Part shown: positions 1 to 10,692 of the stretch, in pieces
How positions within the stretch are numbered: the first letter of the stretch is position 1
Layout of the letters: every line of letters starts with the position of its first letter
Source: Streptomyces varsoviensis
GTDB lineage: Bacteria > Actinomycetota > Actinomycetes > Streptomycetales > Streptomycetaceae
DNA length: 64,000 bases
Direction of reading: 5' to 3'
NCBI RefSeq assembly: GCF_000718635.1
Contig: NZ_JOBF01000009.1
Span: forward strand, 124,001 to 188,000
Translations under genes and position numbers: made by a program
The notes under the pieces: generated by a model
The model's database searches: none
Told to the model about the DNA's origin: nothing
The model's input: the letters and a program-made list of their open reading frames with translations, nothing else

Positions 1-2
1 TC

Positions 3-863
3 AACGCGACCGGCATGGGCTCGGCGGGCCGCCAGAAGGCGCTCCAGGCCCACAAGGGCAACGTCGACAACCCGCAGACCGGCTTCATCCGCTACGCGGC
101 GTTCCCCAAGACGGTCAAGCCGTTCGACAACATCCACTGCCGCAAGGCGGTCATCTACGCCGCCGACCACACCTCGCTGCAGACCGCGCGCGGCGGCCCG
201 ATGGCCGGTGGCGACCTCGGCACCAGCATGCTCCCGCCGGCCGTCAAGGGCTACGACGCCAACTTCGACCCGTACAACATCAAGGCGGGCAAGCCGGACC
301 TGGCCAAGGCCAAGGAAGAGCTGAAGCAGTGCGATCAGCCGAACGGCTTCACCACCACGATCGCGGTGCGCAACAACAAGCCGCCGGAGGTCGCGACCGC
401 CACGTCGCTCCAGGCCTCGCTCGCCAAGGTCGGCATCAAGGCCCAGATCGACGAGTACGACGGCGCCCAGTACGCGGGCATCATCGGCTCCCCCGAGAAC
501 GTCAAGCGCAAGAACTACGGCATCATCATCCAGGGCTGGGGCTCCGACTTCCCCAGCGGCCAGGGCTTCCTGCAGCCCATCTCGGACGGCAAGTTCATCC
601 AGCCGACCGGTAACCAGAACTACCCGCTGCTGGACGACCCCGAGGTCAACAAGCTCTTCGACCAGGGCAACGCCGAGACCGACCCGAACAAGGCCGCCGA
701 GTTCTACGGCAAGGCCAACGAGAAGGTCATGAACGACGCCTGGTACCTGCCGTTCACCTACGAGAAGAACGTCATCTGGCGCTCTTCGCGACTGACCAAC
801 ATCTACACGGCGGACGCCTACAACGGCCGCTACGACTACGCCTCGCTGGGCGTTACCAAGTGA
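3..863 (+). CDS. Peptide ABC transporter substrate-binding protein (SBP family 5), 5' truncated by window edge
   Basis: This is the C-terminal ~286 residues of an extracellular solute-binding protein of the peptide/nickel family (SBP_bac_5). The reading frame is open from the window edge, so the signal peptide and N-terminal lobe lie upstream. Family-typical segments are the 'IHCRKAVIYAADH' stretch, an 'IIIQGWGSDFP' segment and a tail ending in 'YDYASLGVTK'. The protein would sit on the outer membrane face as a lipoprotein and deliver oligopeptides to the permease and ATPases that follow. Only one permease lies downstream, so the second is probably upstream of this gene, as I recall for the S. 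coelicolor SCO5476-5480 operon. Family is confident; substrate is not. Confidence 0.9.
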   Translation, partial: NATGMGSAGRQKALQAHKGNVDNPQTGFIRYAAFPKTVKPFDNIHCRKAVIYAADHTSLQTARGGPMAGGDLGTSMLPPAVKGYDANFDPYNIKAGKPDLAKAKEELKQCDQPNGFTTTIAVRNNKPPEVATATSLQASLAKVGIKAQIDEYDGAQYAGIIGSPENVKRKNYGIIIQGWGSDFPSGQGFLQPISDGKFIQPTGNQNYPLLDDPEVNKLFDQGNAETDPNKAAEFYGKANEKVMNDAWYLPFTYEKNVIWRSSRLTNIYTADAYNGRYDYASLGVTK

Positions 864-934
864 TCGTCCGTCCGCTCCACCGGCACACCCGCCGCTAGGC
901 CCGAAGGGCAGGTGAGGGCCGCGCGTGGTGGTCC

Positions 935-968
935 GGGAGCCCCTCCGACTGACGGGAGGAGGGGCCCC
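935..968 (+). promoter_or_regulatory. Hairpin between binding-protein and permease genes
   Basis: GCCCCTCC (939-946) pairs exactly with GGAGGGGC (958-965), and the stem extends by GGG/CCC past one bulged A. There is no U-tract. It lies in the 128-base gap between the binding-protein stop and the permease start. Such a hairpin could stabilise the upstream mRNA or partly attenuate read-through, keeping binding protein in excess over membrane components. Function is inferred. Confidence 0.5.
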
Positions 969-991
969 CGGGCCACCGCCGGCCGACCGCA

Positions 992-1986
<995 letters not shown>

Positions 1987-1990
<4 letters not shown>

Positions 1991-3087
1991 GCGACCTGAC
2001 CAGGAGCGGCGCCGTCGGCGAGCCCGTATCCACCGGCTCCGCCGGCGCGCCCAGCGCCTTCCTCGAAGTGCGCGACCTGCGCATCCACTTCCCCACCGAG
2101 GACGGCATCGTCAAGTCCGTCGACGGGCTCTCCTTCCAACTGGAGCGGGGCAAGACGCTCGGCATCGTCGGCGAGTCCGGCTCCGGCAAGTCGGTGACCT
2201 CGCTGGGCATCATGGGGCTGCACACCGTCGGCCAGTACGGGCGCGGTAAGGCCCGGATCTCCGGCGAGCTGTGGCTCGACGGCAAGGAGCTGCTGACCGC
2301 CGACCCCGACGAGGTCCGGCGGCTGCGCGGCCGCGAGATGGCGATGATCTTCCAGGACCCGCTGTCCGCGATGCACCCCTACTACACCGTCGGCCACCAG
2401 ATCGTCGAGGCGTACCGGGTCCACAACGACGTCGACAAGAAGACCGCCCGCAAGCGCGCTGTCGAACTGCTCGACCGGGTCGGCATCCCGCAGCCCGACA
2501 AGCGCGTCGACGACTACCCGCACCAGTTCTCCGGCGGCATGCGGCAGCGCGCGATGATCGCGATGGCGCTCGTCAACAACCCCGAACTGCTCATCGCCGA
2601 CGAGCCGACGACCGCCCTCGACGTCACCGTCCAGGCGCAGATCCTCGACCTCATCCGCGACCTCCAGAAGGAGTTCGGCTCCGCGGTCATCATCATCACC
2701 CACGACCTCGGCGTCGTCGCCGAGCTGGCCGACGACATCCTCGTGATGTACGGCGGCCGGTGCGTCGAGCGCGGCCCCGCCGAGAAGGTCTTCTACGAGC
2801 CGCAGCACCCCTACACCTGGGGGCTGCTGGGCTCGATGCCGCGCATCGACCGCGACCAGACCGACCGGCTGATCCCGGTGAAGGGCTCCCCGCCCAGCCT
2901 CATCAACGTGCCCTCCGGCTGCGCCTTCAACCCGCGCTGCCCGTACGCGGACGTCCCCAAGGACGGCATCACCCGCACCGAGCGGCCGGAGCTGCGGCAG
3001 GTCGCCGAGGGCCACCTCTCCGCCTGCCACATGTCGCAGGAGGAGCGGACGCGGATCTGGACCGAAGAGATTGCGCCCAAGCTGTGA
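1987..3087 (+). CDS. Peptide ABC transporter ATP-binding protein (DppD/OppD type)
   Basis: First ATPase subunit, 366 residues, cytoplasmic and bound to the permease pair. It has Walker A GESGSGKS, signature 'FSGGMRQR', Walker B '[12 protein letters not shown]' and the H-loop 'ITHDLGVV'. The C-terminal oligopeptide extension carries the cysteine motif '[14 protein letters not shown]' with a later Cys, which in this family can bind an Fe-S cluster or metal. The start is the GTG inside the permease stop (GTGA). The open frame runs much further upstream, but that part is antisense-like arginine-rich sequence inside the permease and is rejected. Confidence 0.93.
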
Positions 3088-4214
3088 AGGACGACGCCGT
3101 GCCCGAAAAAGAGCTGACGACCCCGAAGCGGAAGGCGGACCCCTCGGCCGAGCCGCTGCTCAAGGTCGAGGGCCTGGTCAAGCACTTCCCGATCACCAAG
3201 GGGCTGCTGCGCCGCCAGGTCGGCGCGGTGCAGGCCGTGGACGGCCTCACCTTCGACGTGCTGCCGGGGGAGACCCTGGGCGTGGTGGGCGAGTCGGGCT
3301 GCGGCAAGTCGACCATGGGCCGGCTGATCACCCGGCTGCTCGAACCCACCGGCGGCAAGGTGGAGTTCGAGGGCAAGGACATCACGCACCTCGGCGTCGG
3401 CGGCATGCGCCCGATGCGCCGCGACGTGCAGATGATCTTCCAGGACCCGTACTCCTCGCTGAACCCGCGCCACACCGTCGGCACGATCGTCAGCGCGCCG
3501 TACAAGCTCCAGGGCATCACCCCGGAGGGCGGCGTGAAGCAGGCGGTCCAGGCGACCCTGGAGCGCGTCGGCCTCAACCCGGAGCACTACAACCGCTATC
3601 CGCACGAGTTCTCCGGCGGCCAGCGCCAGCGCATCGGCATCGCCCGAGCCCTCGCGCTCCGCCCCAAGCTGGTCGTCGCCGACGAGCCGGTCTCCGCGCT
3701 GGACGTCTCCATCCAGGCGCAGGTCGTCAACCTCCTCGACGACCTCCAGCAGGAGCTGGGCCTCACCTACGTGATCATCGCCCACGACCTCTCGGTGATC
3801 CGGCACGTCTCGGACCGGATCGCGGTCATGTACCTCGGCAAGATCGTGGAGCTGACGGACCGCAAATCGCTGTACGAGTCGCCGATGCACCCCTATACGA
3901 CCGCGCTGCTCTCCGCGGTGCCGGTGCCGGACCCGCGGCGCAAGGCGGAGAAGAGCGGCCGCATCCTGCTCAAGGGCGACGTGCCCTCGCCGATCAACCC
4001 GCCGTCCGGCTGCCGGTTCCGCACCCGCTGCTGGAAGGCCACGGACATCTGCGCCACCGAGGAGCCGCCGCTGCTGGCGCTCAAGACGGGCCACCGGGTG
4101 GCCTGCCACCACCCGGAGAACGCCCCGGACCAGGCGCCGGGCAGCACCGAGAAGCTGTCGTCGGCGCCGGACGCGGTCTCTTCGACGACGCCGAAGAAGG
4201 GGGAGGCGAAGTAG
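3084..4214 (+). CDS. Peptide ABC transporter ATP-binding protein (DppF/OppF type)
   Basis: Second ATPase subunit, about 376 residues, completing the ATPase heterodimer. It has Walker [10 protein letters not shown], signature 'FSGGQRQR', Walker B '[12 protein letters not shown]' and the switch 'IAHDLSVI'. The C-terminal cysteine motif is '[17 protein letters not shown]'. The GTG at 3084 overlaps the previous stop (GTGA); a GTG at 3099 is an alternative. The tail after about residue 345 is a low-complexity Ser/Pro/Lys stretch. It ends the operon; the next gene has its own ribosome site. Confidence 0.93.
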   Translation: MKDDAVPEKELTTPKRKADPSAEPLLKVEGLVKHFPITKGLLRRQVGAVQAVDGLTFDVLPGETLGVVGESGCGKSTMGRLITRLLEPTGGKVEFEGKDITHLGVGGMRPMRRDVQMIFQDPYSSLNPRHTVGTIVSAPYKLQGITPEGGVKQAVQATLERVGLNPEHYNRYPHEFSGGQRQRIGIARALALRPKLVVADEPVSALDVSIQAQVVNLLDDLQQELGLTYVIIAHDLSVIRHVSDRIAVMYLGKIVELTDRKSLYESPMHPYTTALLSAVPVPDPRRKAEKSGRILLKGDVPSPINPPSGCRFRTRCWKATDICATEEPPLLALKTGHRVACHHPENAPDQAPGSTEKLSSAPDAVSSTTPKKGEAK

Positions 4215-4379
4215 CGGTCCCGTACGGTCGACGGCCCGGGACCAACTGCCCCACTCAGCCGCCCCGCTCAACTGCCCGCTCATCATGACGAGTTGGCAAA
4301 GCCGTGCGCGGGGCGGTGCGGGAGAGTGCAGAGTCGGCTCGTCTGCTCCATTGGGCTCACGCGTTCGAAGGGACGGCTC

Positions 4380-5789
4380 ATGGCACTCTCCCGTTCGACC
4401 AGGCTCCTCGCCCTCGCCACCGCGGCGGCCTCCGCCTGGGTGATCTCAGCGGCCCCCGCCCCCTCGCCCGGCGCGCCGGGCGTCGGGGACCCGTACTTCC
4501 CCCAGCTCGGCAACGGCGGCTACGACGTCCGGCACTACGCCCTCGACGTCGCGTACGACCCCGACGCCGACCGGCTCGACGGCCGTACGACCGTCACCGC
4601 CAGAGCGACCAGGAACCTCTCGTCCTTCGATCTCGACCTCCAGAAGCTGGAGGTCGCCTCCGTCGAAGTGAACGGCAGACCCGCCGACTTCACCAGGTCC
4701 GGCGACGAAATCAAGATCACGCCCAAGAGCCATCTGCGCAAGGGGCGCACCTTCGACGTCACCGTCGTCTACGGCGGCGTGCCCGAGGCGCTGAGCGGCC
4801 CCATCGTCTTCGGCTCCGACTACGGCTGGATGAAGACCAAGGACGGCGTCTTCGTCGCGTGCGAGCCGAACGCGGCCTCCACCTGGTTCCCCTCCAGCGA
4901 CCACCCCTCCGACAAGGCCGCCTTCGACATCCGCATCAAGGCCCCCAAGGGGCTGACGGGGGTCTCCAACGGGCGGCTGGTCTCGACGCGGGACGAGGGC
5001 TCCGACACCGTCAGCCACTGGCGCGAGACCAAGCCGATGGCCACGTACCTGGCCACCGCCACCATCGGCAAGTTCGACGTGCGGACCGGGAAGACGCCCG
5101 GCGGCATCCCCGTCTACGTGGCGATCGACCCGACGCTCCAGAACACCGGGCAGGTCGACGTCTACGGCCTGACCTCCGAGATCACCGACTACTGGGCGAC
5201 GGTCTTCGGCCCGTACCCGTTCGAGGAGACCGGCGCGATCGTCGACGACATGCCGCAGGCGGGCTTCTCGCTGGAGACCCAGACCAAGCCGATCTACTCG
5301 GCCGTCCGCAGCGAGAACACCATCGCCCACGAACTGGCGCACCAGTGGTTCGGCGACTCGGTCTCCGTGGCCGAGTGGAAGGACATCTGGCTGAACGAGG
5401 GCTTCGCGACGTACGCGTCGTGGCTGTGGAACGAGCACAAGGGCCGGGGCTCGGCGCACGACGCCTTCCTCGCCGCGTACAACCGCTACCCGGCCGGCGA
5501 CACATTCTGGACCACCGTCGTCGCCGACCCGCAGCGCGACACGATGTTCGCCAACGCCGTCTACCAGCGCGGCGCGATGGCGCTCCAGGCGCTGCGCGAG
5601 CGGATCGGCGACAAGGCGTTCTTCGAGCTGCTGCCCGCGTGGACGAAGCAGAACCGGTACGGCAACGCGGAGATCGACGACTTCGTGGACCTCGCGGAGG
5701 AGATCTCGGGGAAGTCGCTCGACGGCCTCTTCGAGACGTGGATCTACGAGCCGAGCAAGCCTGGTTCGCCTTCGGCGGGCGTGCGGTAG
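4380..5789 (+). CDS. Secreted M1-family metallopeptidase
   Basis: Zinc aminopeptidase-like enzyme of family M1, about 469 residues. The first ~25 residues are a Sec-type signal peptide, so it is probably exported. Zinc ligands are the HELAH motif near residue 320 and the Glu in 'NEGFATYASWLW' about 20 residues later. The substrate-anchoring GxMEN motif is not canonical; its place is taken by 'GFSLETQ', as in many short bacterial M1 proteins. It is far shorter than PepN (about 850) because only the N-terminal beta domain and catalytic domain are present. ATG 4380 is chosen for the GAAGGGACGG ribosome site. Its position after a peptide importer fits extracellular peptide processing (inference). 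Confidence 0.9.
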   Translation: MALSRSTRLLALATAAASAWVISAAPAPSPGAPGVGDPYFPQLGNGGYDVRHYALDVAYDPDADRLDGRTTVTARATRNLSSFDLDLQKLEVASVEVNGRPADFTRSGDEIKITPKSHLRKGRTFDVTVVYGGVPEALSGPIVFGSDYGWMKTKDGVFVACEPNAASTWFPSSDHPSDKAAFDIRIKAPKGLTGVSNGRLVSTRDEGSDTVSHWRETKPMATYLATATIGKFDVRTGKTPGGIPVYVAIDPTLQNTGQVDVYGLTSEITDYWATVFGPYPFEETGAIVDDMPQAGFSLETQTKPIYSAVRSENTIAHELAHQWFGDSVSVAEWKDIWLNEGFATYASWLWNEHKGRGSAHDAFLAAYNRYPAGDTFWTTVVADPQRDTMFANAVYQRGAMALQALRERIGDKAFFELLPAWTKQNRYGNAEIDDFVDLAEEISGKSLDGLFETWIYEPSKPGSPSAGVR

Positions 5790-5828
5790 CGGGGCGGTGG
5801 GCGGGCTGGGGCCCGCCACTCGGATATG

Positions 5829-5941
5829 GCGCGGCCGGGGCGTTCTTCCCAGCGCGGGGGGTGCGTTCCTTCAGATCCGGCGCGGCCGGGGCGTTCGTCT
5901 CAGGGCGGGGGTGCGTTCCTTCAGGTCCGGCGCGGCCGGGG
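5829..5941. repeat. ~50-bp direct repeat, 2.2 copies
   Basis: A unit beginning GCGCGGCCGGGGCGTTC starts at 5829 and 5880, with a partial copy from 5930 (periods 51 and 50). It fills the convergent gap after the M1 peptidase and runs into the last codons of the TRIC-like gene, so the repeat supplies that protein's C-terminus. Confidence 0.75.
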
Positions 5942-6538
5942 GAGGTGCAGCCCGAAGTACATCGCTCCTACGCGCAGTGCGAAGACCACCCCCGCGGAGA
6001 CCACCGCCGCCGCCCCGGCCGCGACCCCGGCGCGGTCGAGCAGGAGGTAGCACACCGCCCCGGCCAGCGCCGCCGTCGCGTAGACATCCTCGCGCAGGAG
6101 CAGCGGCGGGAACTCGCCGCACAGCACGTCGCGGATGACCTCGCCCGCCACCCCGGTCAGCACGGAGAGGATGAGCACCGCGAGGGGGGTCGCGCCCGCG
6201 CCGATGGCGGCGCGGGCGCCGATCACGGTGACGACGGAGAGGCCCACGGCGTCCACGAGCAGCAGGGTGCGCTGCGGCAGTTGGCGGTAGCGGAGGAAGG
6301 CCATGGTGGCGACGCCCACGCCGGCGATGATCGTGAGCAGCACCCAGTCGTGGGTCCAGTAGAGCGGGTGCCGGTCGAGGATGAGGTCGCGGAGGGTGCC
6401 GCCGGAGATCGCGGCGGCGAAGGCGAGGACGAGCCCGCCGAAGGGGTCCATATTGGCCCGGTGGGCCGCCAGTACCCCGCTCGCGGCGAAAGCGGAGACA
6501 CCCACCAGGTAGAGCACGTGAAGCATGGGCGTCATCAT
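5921..6538 (-). CDS. Trimeric intracellular cation channel (TRIC/YicG, former UPF0126) family membrane protein
   Basis: A ~205-residue membrane protein with two tandem three-helix UPF0126/TRIC repeats and about seven hydrophobic segments. Diagnostic pieces are 'GGTLRDLILDRHPLYW' in the first repeat and 'GVAGEVIRDVLCGEFPPLLL' in the second, each with the glycine pair and Arg-Asp of the family. The start is placed at the Met-Met pair just before 'TPMLHVLYLVGVSAF' (6538); the longer open frame upstream has no matching character. Prokaryotic TRIC proteins conduct K+/Na+, but activity here is inferred. It is divergent from the thioesterase gene. Confidence 0.85.
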   Translation of the reverse strand: MMTPMLHVLYLVGVSAFAASGVLAAHRANMDPFGGLVLAFAAAISGGTLRDLILDRHPLYWTHDWVLLTIIAGVGVATMAFLRYRQLPQRTLLLVDAVGLSVVTVIGARAAIGAGATPLAVLILSVLTGVAGEVIRDVLCGEFPPLLLREDVYATAALAGAVCYLLLDRAGVAAGAAAVVSAGVVFALRVGAMYFGLHLPRPRRT

Positions 6539-6620
6539 CTCAGGCGCGGGGAGCAATCCGGCGCGAGGAATAATCCGGACTTCTGTGGTCTGGAGCCTCA
6601 AGGGCACCGCCCGATGGCCC

Positions 6621-6634
6621 TTACCAGTCGGTAA
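6621..6634. promoter_or_regulatory. Short palindrome in the TRIC/thioesterase divergent gap
   Basis: TTACC-AGTC-GGTAA is a 5+5 inverted repeat placed 24 bases before the thioesterase ATG and 83 bases before the TRIC start. It could be an operator or chance; no partner regulator is adjacent. Confidence 0.3.
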
Positions 6635-6657
6635 CCCCTCGGTGTAGCGTGCAGCGC

Positions 6658-7509
6658 ATGGCACAGGCAACCATCGGTGACACGGGTGACAGCACGTCCG
6701 TGAGCGAATTCGACCGCGATACGGCGCTCACGCCGCGCGGGGACGGCGTGTACGAGGCGAACCTCTCGTCGGGCTGGACGATCTTCGGCGCCGTCAACGG
6801 AGGCTTCCTCGCCGCCCTGCTCGGCCGCGCCCTCGGCGACGCGCTCCCGCACCCCGATCCGTACTCCCTCACCGCGCACTACCTCTCCGCCTCCCGCCCC
6901 GGCCCCGCCGTCATCCGCACCCAGACCATCCGCACCGGCCGTACGCTCTCCGTCGGTCAGGCGTCCCTCTACCAGTTCGACGAGGACGGCAACGAGGTCG
7001 AGCGGCTGCGCGCCCTCGCCACGTACGGCGACCTCGGCACGCTCCCCGACGACGTCCGCACCACGGCCAAGCCGCCGAACCTGCCCCCGTACGAGCGCTG
7101 CCTGAGCCGGCGCGACGGCGACGCGCCGCTCGGCACCGAGTTCGAGGGCCGGCTCGACCTCCGGCTCGACCCCGCCACCTGCGGCTGGGCCGTCGGCTCG
7201 CCCAGCGGCCTGGGCGAGATGCGCGGCTGGTTCGGCCTCGCCGACGGCCGCGACGCCGATCCGCTGTCGCTGCTGCTGGCGGTCGACGCGCTGCCGCCGA
7301 CCGCCCTGGAGCTGGGCCTCAAGGGCTGGGTCCCCACCATCGAACTGACCACCCACATCCGCTGCCGCCCCGCCCCCGGCCCGCTGCGCGTCGCCATGAC
7401 CACCCGCAACCTCGCGGGCGGCCTCATGGAGGTGGACGCCGAGATCTGGGACAGCGCCGACCGCCTGGCCGCCCAGGCCCGCCAGCTCGCACGGCCGAAG
7501 ATGGGGTGA
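6658..7509 (+). CDS. Thioesterase family protein (TesB-like double hot-dog)
   Basis: A 283-residue cytoplasmic protein resembling the acyl-CoA thioesterase II/TesB-like family with two hot-dog domains. 'VNGGFLAALLGRAL' near residue 40 is the conserved helix after the first strand, and 'LSVGQASLYQF' is the central beta strand. The second domain spans roughly residues 150-280. It should hydrolyse an acyl thioester, substrate unknown. ATG 6658 is chosen; an in-frame GTG at 6649 is possible. Confidence 0.82.
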   Translation: MAQATIGDTGDSTSVSEFDRDTALTPRGDGVYEANLSSGWTIFGAVNGGFLAALLGRALGDALPHPDPYSLTAHYLSASRPGPAVIRTQTIRTGRTLSVGQASLYQFDEDGNEVERLRALATYGDLGTLPDDVRTTAKPPNLPPYERCLSRRDGDAPLGTEFEGRLDLRLDPATCGWAVGSPSGLGEMRGWFGLADGRDADPLSLLLAVDALPPTALELGLKGWVPTIELTTHIRCRPAPGPLRVAMTTRNLAGGLMEVDAEIWDSADRLAAQARQLARPKMG

Positions 7510-7520
7510 CGGACGGCGGC

Positions 7521-7634
7521 CCCTCCGCGCGGGGAGGAGGTGGGTTGCCCCTGGGCCCTCCGCGCGGGGAGGGGGAGGGTTGCCCCTGGGCCTTCCCCGG
7601 GCCGGTTCCGGGCCTTCCCCGGGCCCGTTCCGGG
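7521..7634. repeat. Two adjacent tandem duplications (35 bp and 22 bp)
   Basis: A 35-bp unit starting CCCTCCGCGCGGGGAGG occurs at 7521 and 7556. Immediately after, a 22-bp unit starting CCTTCCCCGGGCC occurs at 7591 and 7613 with one mismatch. Together they fill most of the 214-base gap before the cysteine desulfurase gene. No promoter-like element was seen inside them. Confidence 0.75.
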
Positions 7635-7723
7635 CGTTCGCCCGGCCTGTTTCGGCCTGCCGGGCCCGGTGTGCCGATGCGCCCGGCACGCGCCCCCGCC
7701 CCGGCTCGTAGAATCGTCGCACC

Positions 7724-8893
7724 ATGGCCTACCTCGACCACGCCGCCACCACCCCGATGCTCCCCGAGGCGGTGCGGGCGATGACCGCCCAGCTCGCCGT
7801 CGTCGGCAACGCCTCCTCGCTGCACGCCGCCGGGCGGCGGGCGCGCCGCGCCGTCGAGGAGTCCCGCGAATCGCTCGCCGCGTGCCTCGGCGCGCGCCCC
7901 AGCGAGGTGGTCTTCACCGCCGGCGGCACCGAATCCGACAACCTCGCCGTCAAGGGGCTGTACTGGGCCCGGCGCGCCGCCGACCCGGCCCGTACGCGCG
8001 TACTCGCCAGCCCCGTCGAGCACCACGCCGTGCTCGACGCCGTCGACTGGCTCGCCGAGCACGAGGGCGCGCGGGTGGAGTACCTGCCCGTCGACGCGTA
8101 CGGGCGGGTCGGCCCGGAAGCGCTGCGCGCGGCCATCGAGCGCGACCCGGACGATGTGGCGCTGGCCACCGTCATGTGGGCCAACAACGAGATCGGCACG
8201 GTCATGCCGGTGCGCGAACTGGCCGATGTGGCGGCGGAGTTCGGTATCCCGCTGCACGCCGACGCGGTCCAGGCGTTCGGCCAGCTCGACGTCGACTTCG
8301 CGGCGTCCGGCCTCGCCGCCATGACGGTGACCGGCCACAAGATCGGCGGCCCGTACGGCATCGGCGCGCTGCTCCTCGGCCGCCAGTACGCCCCCGTGCC
8401 GCTGCTGCACGGCGGCGGGCAGGAGCGCCATGTGCGCTCCGGAACCCTCGACACCCCGGCCATCGCGGCCTTCGCGGCCGCCGCGCGGTACGCGACCGAG
8501 CACCGCGAGAGCTTCGCCCGCGAGGTCGGGGCGCTGCGGGACGCGCTGATCACGGCCGTACGCGCCGCCGTGCCCGACGCGGTACTCGGCGGCGACCCCG
8601 ACCCGGCCGGCCGGCTCCCCGCCAACGCCCACTTCTCCTTCCCCGGCTGCGAGGGCGACTCCCTGCTGCTGCTCCTCGACGCGCAGGGCATCGAGTGCTC
8701 CACGGGCTCCGCCTGCACGGCCGGCGTCGCCCAGCCCAGCCACGTGGTCCTCGCCACCGGCACCGACCGCGAGCTGGCCCGCGGCACGCTGCGCTTCTCG
8801 CTCGGCCACACGTCCACGGAGGCGGACGTCGCGGCGGTGGCGGCGGCGATCGGCCCGGTGGTGGAGCGGGCCCGCTCGGCGGGGCTCTCGTAG
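7724..8893 (+). CDS. Cysteine desulfurase family protein (NifS/IscS-like)
   Basis: PLP enzyme, 389 residues, that takes sulfur from L-cysteine and passes it on as a persulfide. The PLP lysine is K206 in 'TGHKIGG'; the sulfur-accepting cysteine is C331 in 'STGSACTAG'. The N-terminal 'YLDHAATTP' and 'GTESDN' segments are standard. The gene lies 52 bases upstream of mnmA, which needs a sulfur donor for tRNA 2-thiouridine, so this is very probably its dedicated partner. The ATG start is at the first conserved residues. Confidence 0.95.
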   Translation: MAYLDHAATTPMLPEAVRAMTAQLAVVGNASSLHAAGRRARRAVEESRESLAACLGARPSEVVFTAGGTESDNLAVKGLYWARRAADPARTRVLASPVEHHAVLDAVDWLAEHEGARVEYLPVDAYGRVGPEALRAAIERDPDDVALATVMWANNEIGTVMPVRELADVAAEFGIPLHADAVQAFGQLDVDFAASGLAAMTVTGHKIGGPYGIGALLLGRQYAPVPLLHGGGQERHVRSGTLDTPAIAAFAAAARYATEHRESFAREVGALRDALITAVRAAVPDAVLGGDPDPAGRLPANAHFSFPGCEGDSLLLLLDAQGIECSTGSACTAGVAQPSHVVLATGTDRELARGTLRFSLGHTSTEADVAAVAAAIGPVVERARSAGLS

Positions 8894-8945
8894 CCGGGCT
8901 CTCGCAGCGCCCCGGGGCGCGGGGGCCCGTTACCCTGGACGGGCT

Positions 8946-10094
8946 ATGACTGACTTCCCTGGTGCGCCCACTGGTCCCCGCGACGGCTCCCGGCTGCGCG
9001 TACTCGCCGCGATGTCCGGCGGCGTCGACTCCGCCGTCGCCGCCGCCCGCGCCGCCGAGGCCGGCCACGACGTGACCGGCGTCCACCTGGCGCTGTCCGC
9101 GAACCCGCAGTCCTTCCGCACCGGCGCGCGCGGCTGCTGCACGATCGAGGACTCGCGGGACGCGCGCCGCGCGGCGGACGTCATCGGCATCCCGTTCTAC
9201 GTCTGGGACCTGGCGGAACGCTTCCGCGAGGACGTGGTGGAGGACTTCATCGCGGAGTACGAGGCCGGGCGGACGCCCAACCCGTGCCTGCGCTGCAACG
9301 AGAAGATCAAGTTCGCGGCGCTGCTGGACAAGGCCCTGGCGCTGGGCTTCGACGCGGTGTGCACCGGGCACTACGCCACGGTCGTACGGACCGAGTCCGG
9401 CGCCCGCGAGCTGCACCGCGCCTCCGACATGGCCAAGGACCAGTCGTACGTGCTCGGCGTGCTGGACGAGAAGCAGCTCGCCCACGCCATGTTCCCGCTG
9501 GGGGACACCCTCACGACGAAGGACGAGATCCGCGCGGAGGCCGAGCGGCGCGGGCTCGCGGTCGCCAAGAAGCCCGACAGCCACGACATCTGCTTCATCG
9601 CCGACGGCGACACGCAGGGGTTCCTCGCCCGCCACCTCGGCTCGGCGGAGGGCGACATCGTGGACGAGTCCGGCACCAAGGTCGGCACCCACGAGGGCGC
9701 CTTCGGCTTCACCATCGGCCAGCGCAAGGGGCTGCGCATCGGGACCCCGGCCCCGGACGGCAAGCCGCGCTACGTCCTGGACATCTCGCCCGTCGACAAC
9801 AGGGTGACGGTCGGCCCCGCCGAATCCCTCGACGTGACCGCCCTCACCGCCATCAACCCCCGCTGGTGCGGCACCCCGCCCACCGCCCCTGGCACGTACA
9901 CGGCCCAGCTCCGCGCCCACGGCGGCGAGACCGAAGTCCACGCCGAGCCGCTGAACGGCGCCGAACTGGCCGTCACCTTCACGGAACCGGTCCGCGGCGT
10001 GGCCCCCGGCCAGGCGATCGTCCTCTACGACGGGACGCGGGTAGTGGGGTCGGCGACGATCGCGACGACGCGGAGGGTCTCGGCGGCGGCTTGA
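8946..10094 (+). CDS. mnmA: tRNA-specific 2-thiouridylase MnmA
   Basis: Makes the 2-thio group of s2U34 in tRNA-Lys, -Glu and -Gln wobble positions, using ATP and persulfide sulfur. At 382 residues it has the N-type ATP pyrophosphatase loop '[10 protein letters not shown]' (residues 24-33), catalytic Cys 114 in 'NPCLRC' and persulfide Cys 216 in 'SHDICFIAD', matching the spacing of the E. coli pair. The C-terminal beta domain ('[11 protein letters not shown]') binds the tRNA. It follows its likely sulfur donor, the cysteine desulfurase, and is convergent with a VOC gene. Confidence 0.97.
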   Translation: MTDFPGAPTGPRDGSRLRVLAAMSGGVDSAVAAARAAEAGHDVTGVHLALSANPQSFRTGARGCCTIEDSRDARRAADVIGIPFYVWDLAERFREDVVEDFIAEYEAGRTPNPCLRCNEKIKFAALLDKALALGFDAVCTGHYATVVRTESGARELHRASDMAKDQSYVLGVLDEKQLAHAMFPLGDTLTTKDEIRAEAERRGLAVAKKPDSHDICFIADGDTQGFLARHLGSAEGDIVDESGTKVGTHEGAFGFTIGQRKGLRIGTPAPDGKPRYVLDISPVDNRVTVGPAESLDVTALTAINPRWCGTPPTAPGTYTAQLRAHGGETEVHAEPLNGAELAVTFTEPVRGVAPGQAIVLYDGTRVVGSATIATTRRVSAAA

Positions 10095-10131
10095 GGGCGG
10101 CGACCCGTACGGGCCGTCGGCCGGGCGCACC

Positions 10132-10524
10132 TCAGGCCGGGCGCGGCTGGAGCAGATCCCAGCGGTTCCCGTACAGGTCCCGGAAGACGGCCACCGTGCC
10201 GTACGGCTCCCGCCGGGGAGCCTCCTCGAAGAGCACCCCGGCCGCCCGCATGCGGTCGTAATCCCGCGCGAAGTCATCGGTGGCGAGGAACATCCCCACT
10301 CGCCCGCCCGTCTGATCCCCGACCCGAGCCTCCTGCGCGGGTCCGACGGCCCGAGCGAGCAGCACCGCCGTCCCCCGCGCTCCGGGAGGCGCGACCACCA
10401 CCCAGCGTTTCCGCTCGTCGACGCGGGTGTCTTCGAGGAGTTCGAAGCCGAGGGCGTCCGTGTAGAAGGCGATGGCCTCGTCGTAGTCACGCACGACGAG
10501 GGTCACGAGTCCTATGTGAGTCAT
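10132..10524 (-). CDS. VOC/glyoxalase-fold family protein
   Basis: A 130-residue protein of the vicinal-oxygen-chelate superfamily with two beta-alpha-beta-beta-beta units. The start 'MTHIGLVTLVVRDYDEAIAFYTDALGFELLED' and the end 'FRDLYGNRWDLLQPR' are classic. Candidate metal ligands are the N-terminal His and the C-terminal Glu/Asp region. The reaction cannot be told from sequence. The ATG at 10524 is chosen; upstream in-frame sequence comes from the 9-bp repeat array and is not conserved-looking. Confidence 0.85.
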   Translation of the reverse strand: MTHIGLVTLVVRDYDEAIAFYTDALGFELLEDTRVDERKRWVVVAPPGARGTAVLLARAVGPAQEARVGDQTGGRVGMFLATDDFARDYDRMRAAGVLFEEAPRREPYGTVAVFRDLYGNRWDLLQPRPA

Positions 10525-10551
10525 CCGGGGATGATGCCTGATCCTGGTGTC

Positions 10552-10620
10552 GGACGCCTCGGACGCCTCGGACGCCTCGGACGCCTCGGACGCCTCGGAC
10601 GCCCCGGACGCCCCGGACGG
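10552..10620. repeat. 9-bp tandem array (GGACGCCTC), 7 full copies plus a partial
   Basis: Five GGACGCCTC copies (10552-10596) are followed by two GGACGCCCC variants and GGACGG. The array lies between the divergent VOC and Phd genes. Replication slippage here would change spacing upstream of both promoters. In one frame it reads as Ala-Ser-Asp repeats, but no gene is called there. Confidence 0.9.
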
Positions 10621-10657
10621 TGTTTCGGTGGTCGGTCGGCCTCGCTCTCTCGTGAGC

Positions 10658-10686
10658 TTGCGCCGTGAGACTCCGGTTCCTACCGT
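10658..10686 (+). promoter_or_regulatory. Candidate promoter of phd gene, probably leaderless
   Basis: TTGCGC (10658-10663), a 17-base spacer and TACCGT (10681-10686) precede the GTG at 10693 by only six bases. No Shine-Dalgarno sequence is visible, so transcription may begin at the start codon itself. The elements are weak matches to the housekeeping consensus. Confidence 0.4.
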
Positions 10687-10692
10687 CAGCGC

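Noticed and set aside
4304..6634. 776-codon plus-strand open frame across the M1 peptidase and TRIC gene
   Set aside because: Arg/Ala-rich shadow of two well-supported genes in other frames.
10552..10620. CRISPR-like array
   Set aside because: Units are 9 bp with no spacers; a simple tandem repeat.
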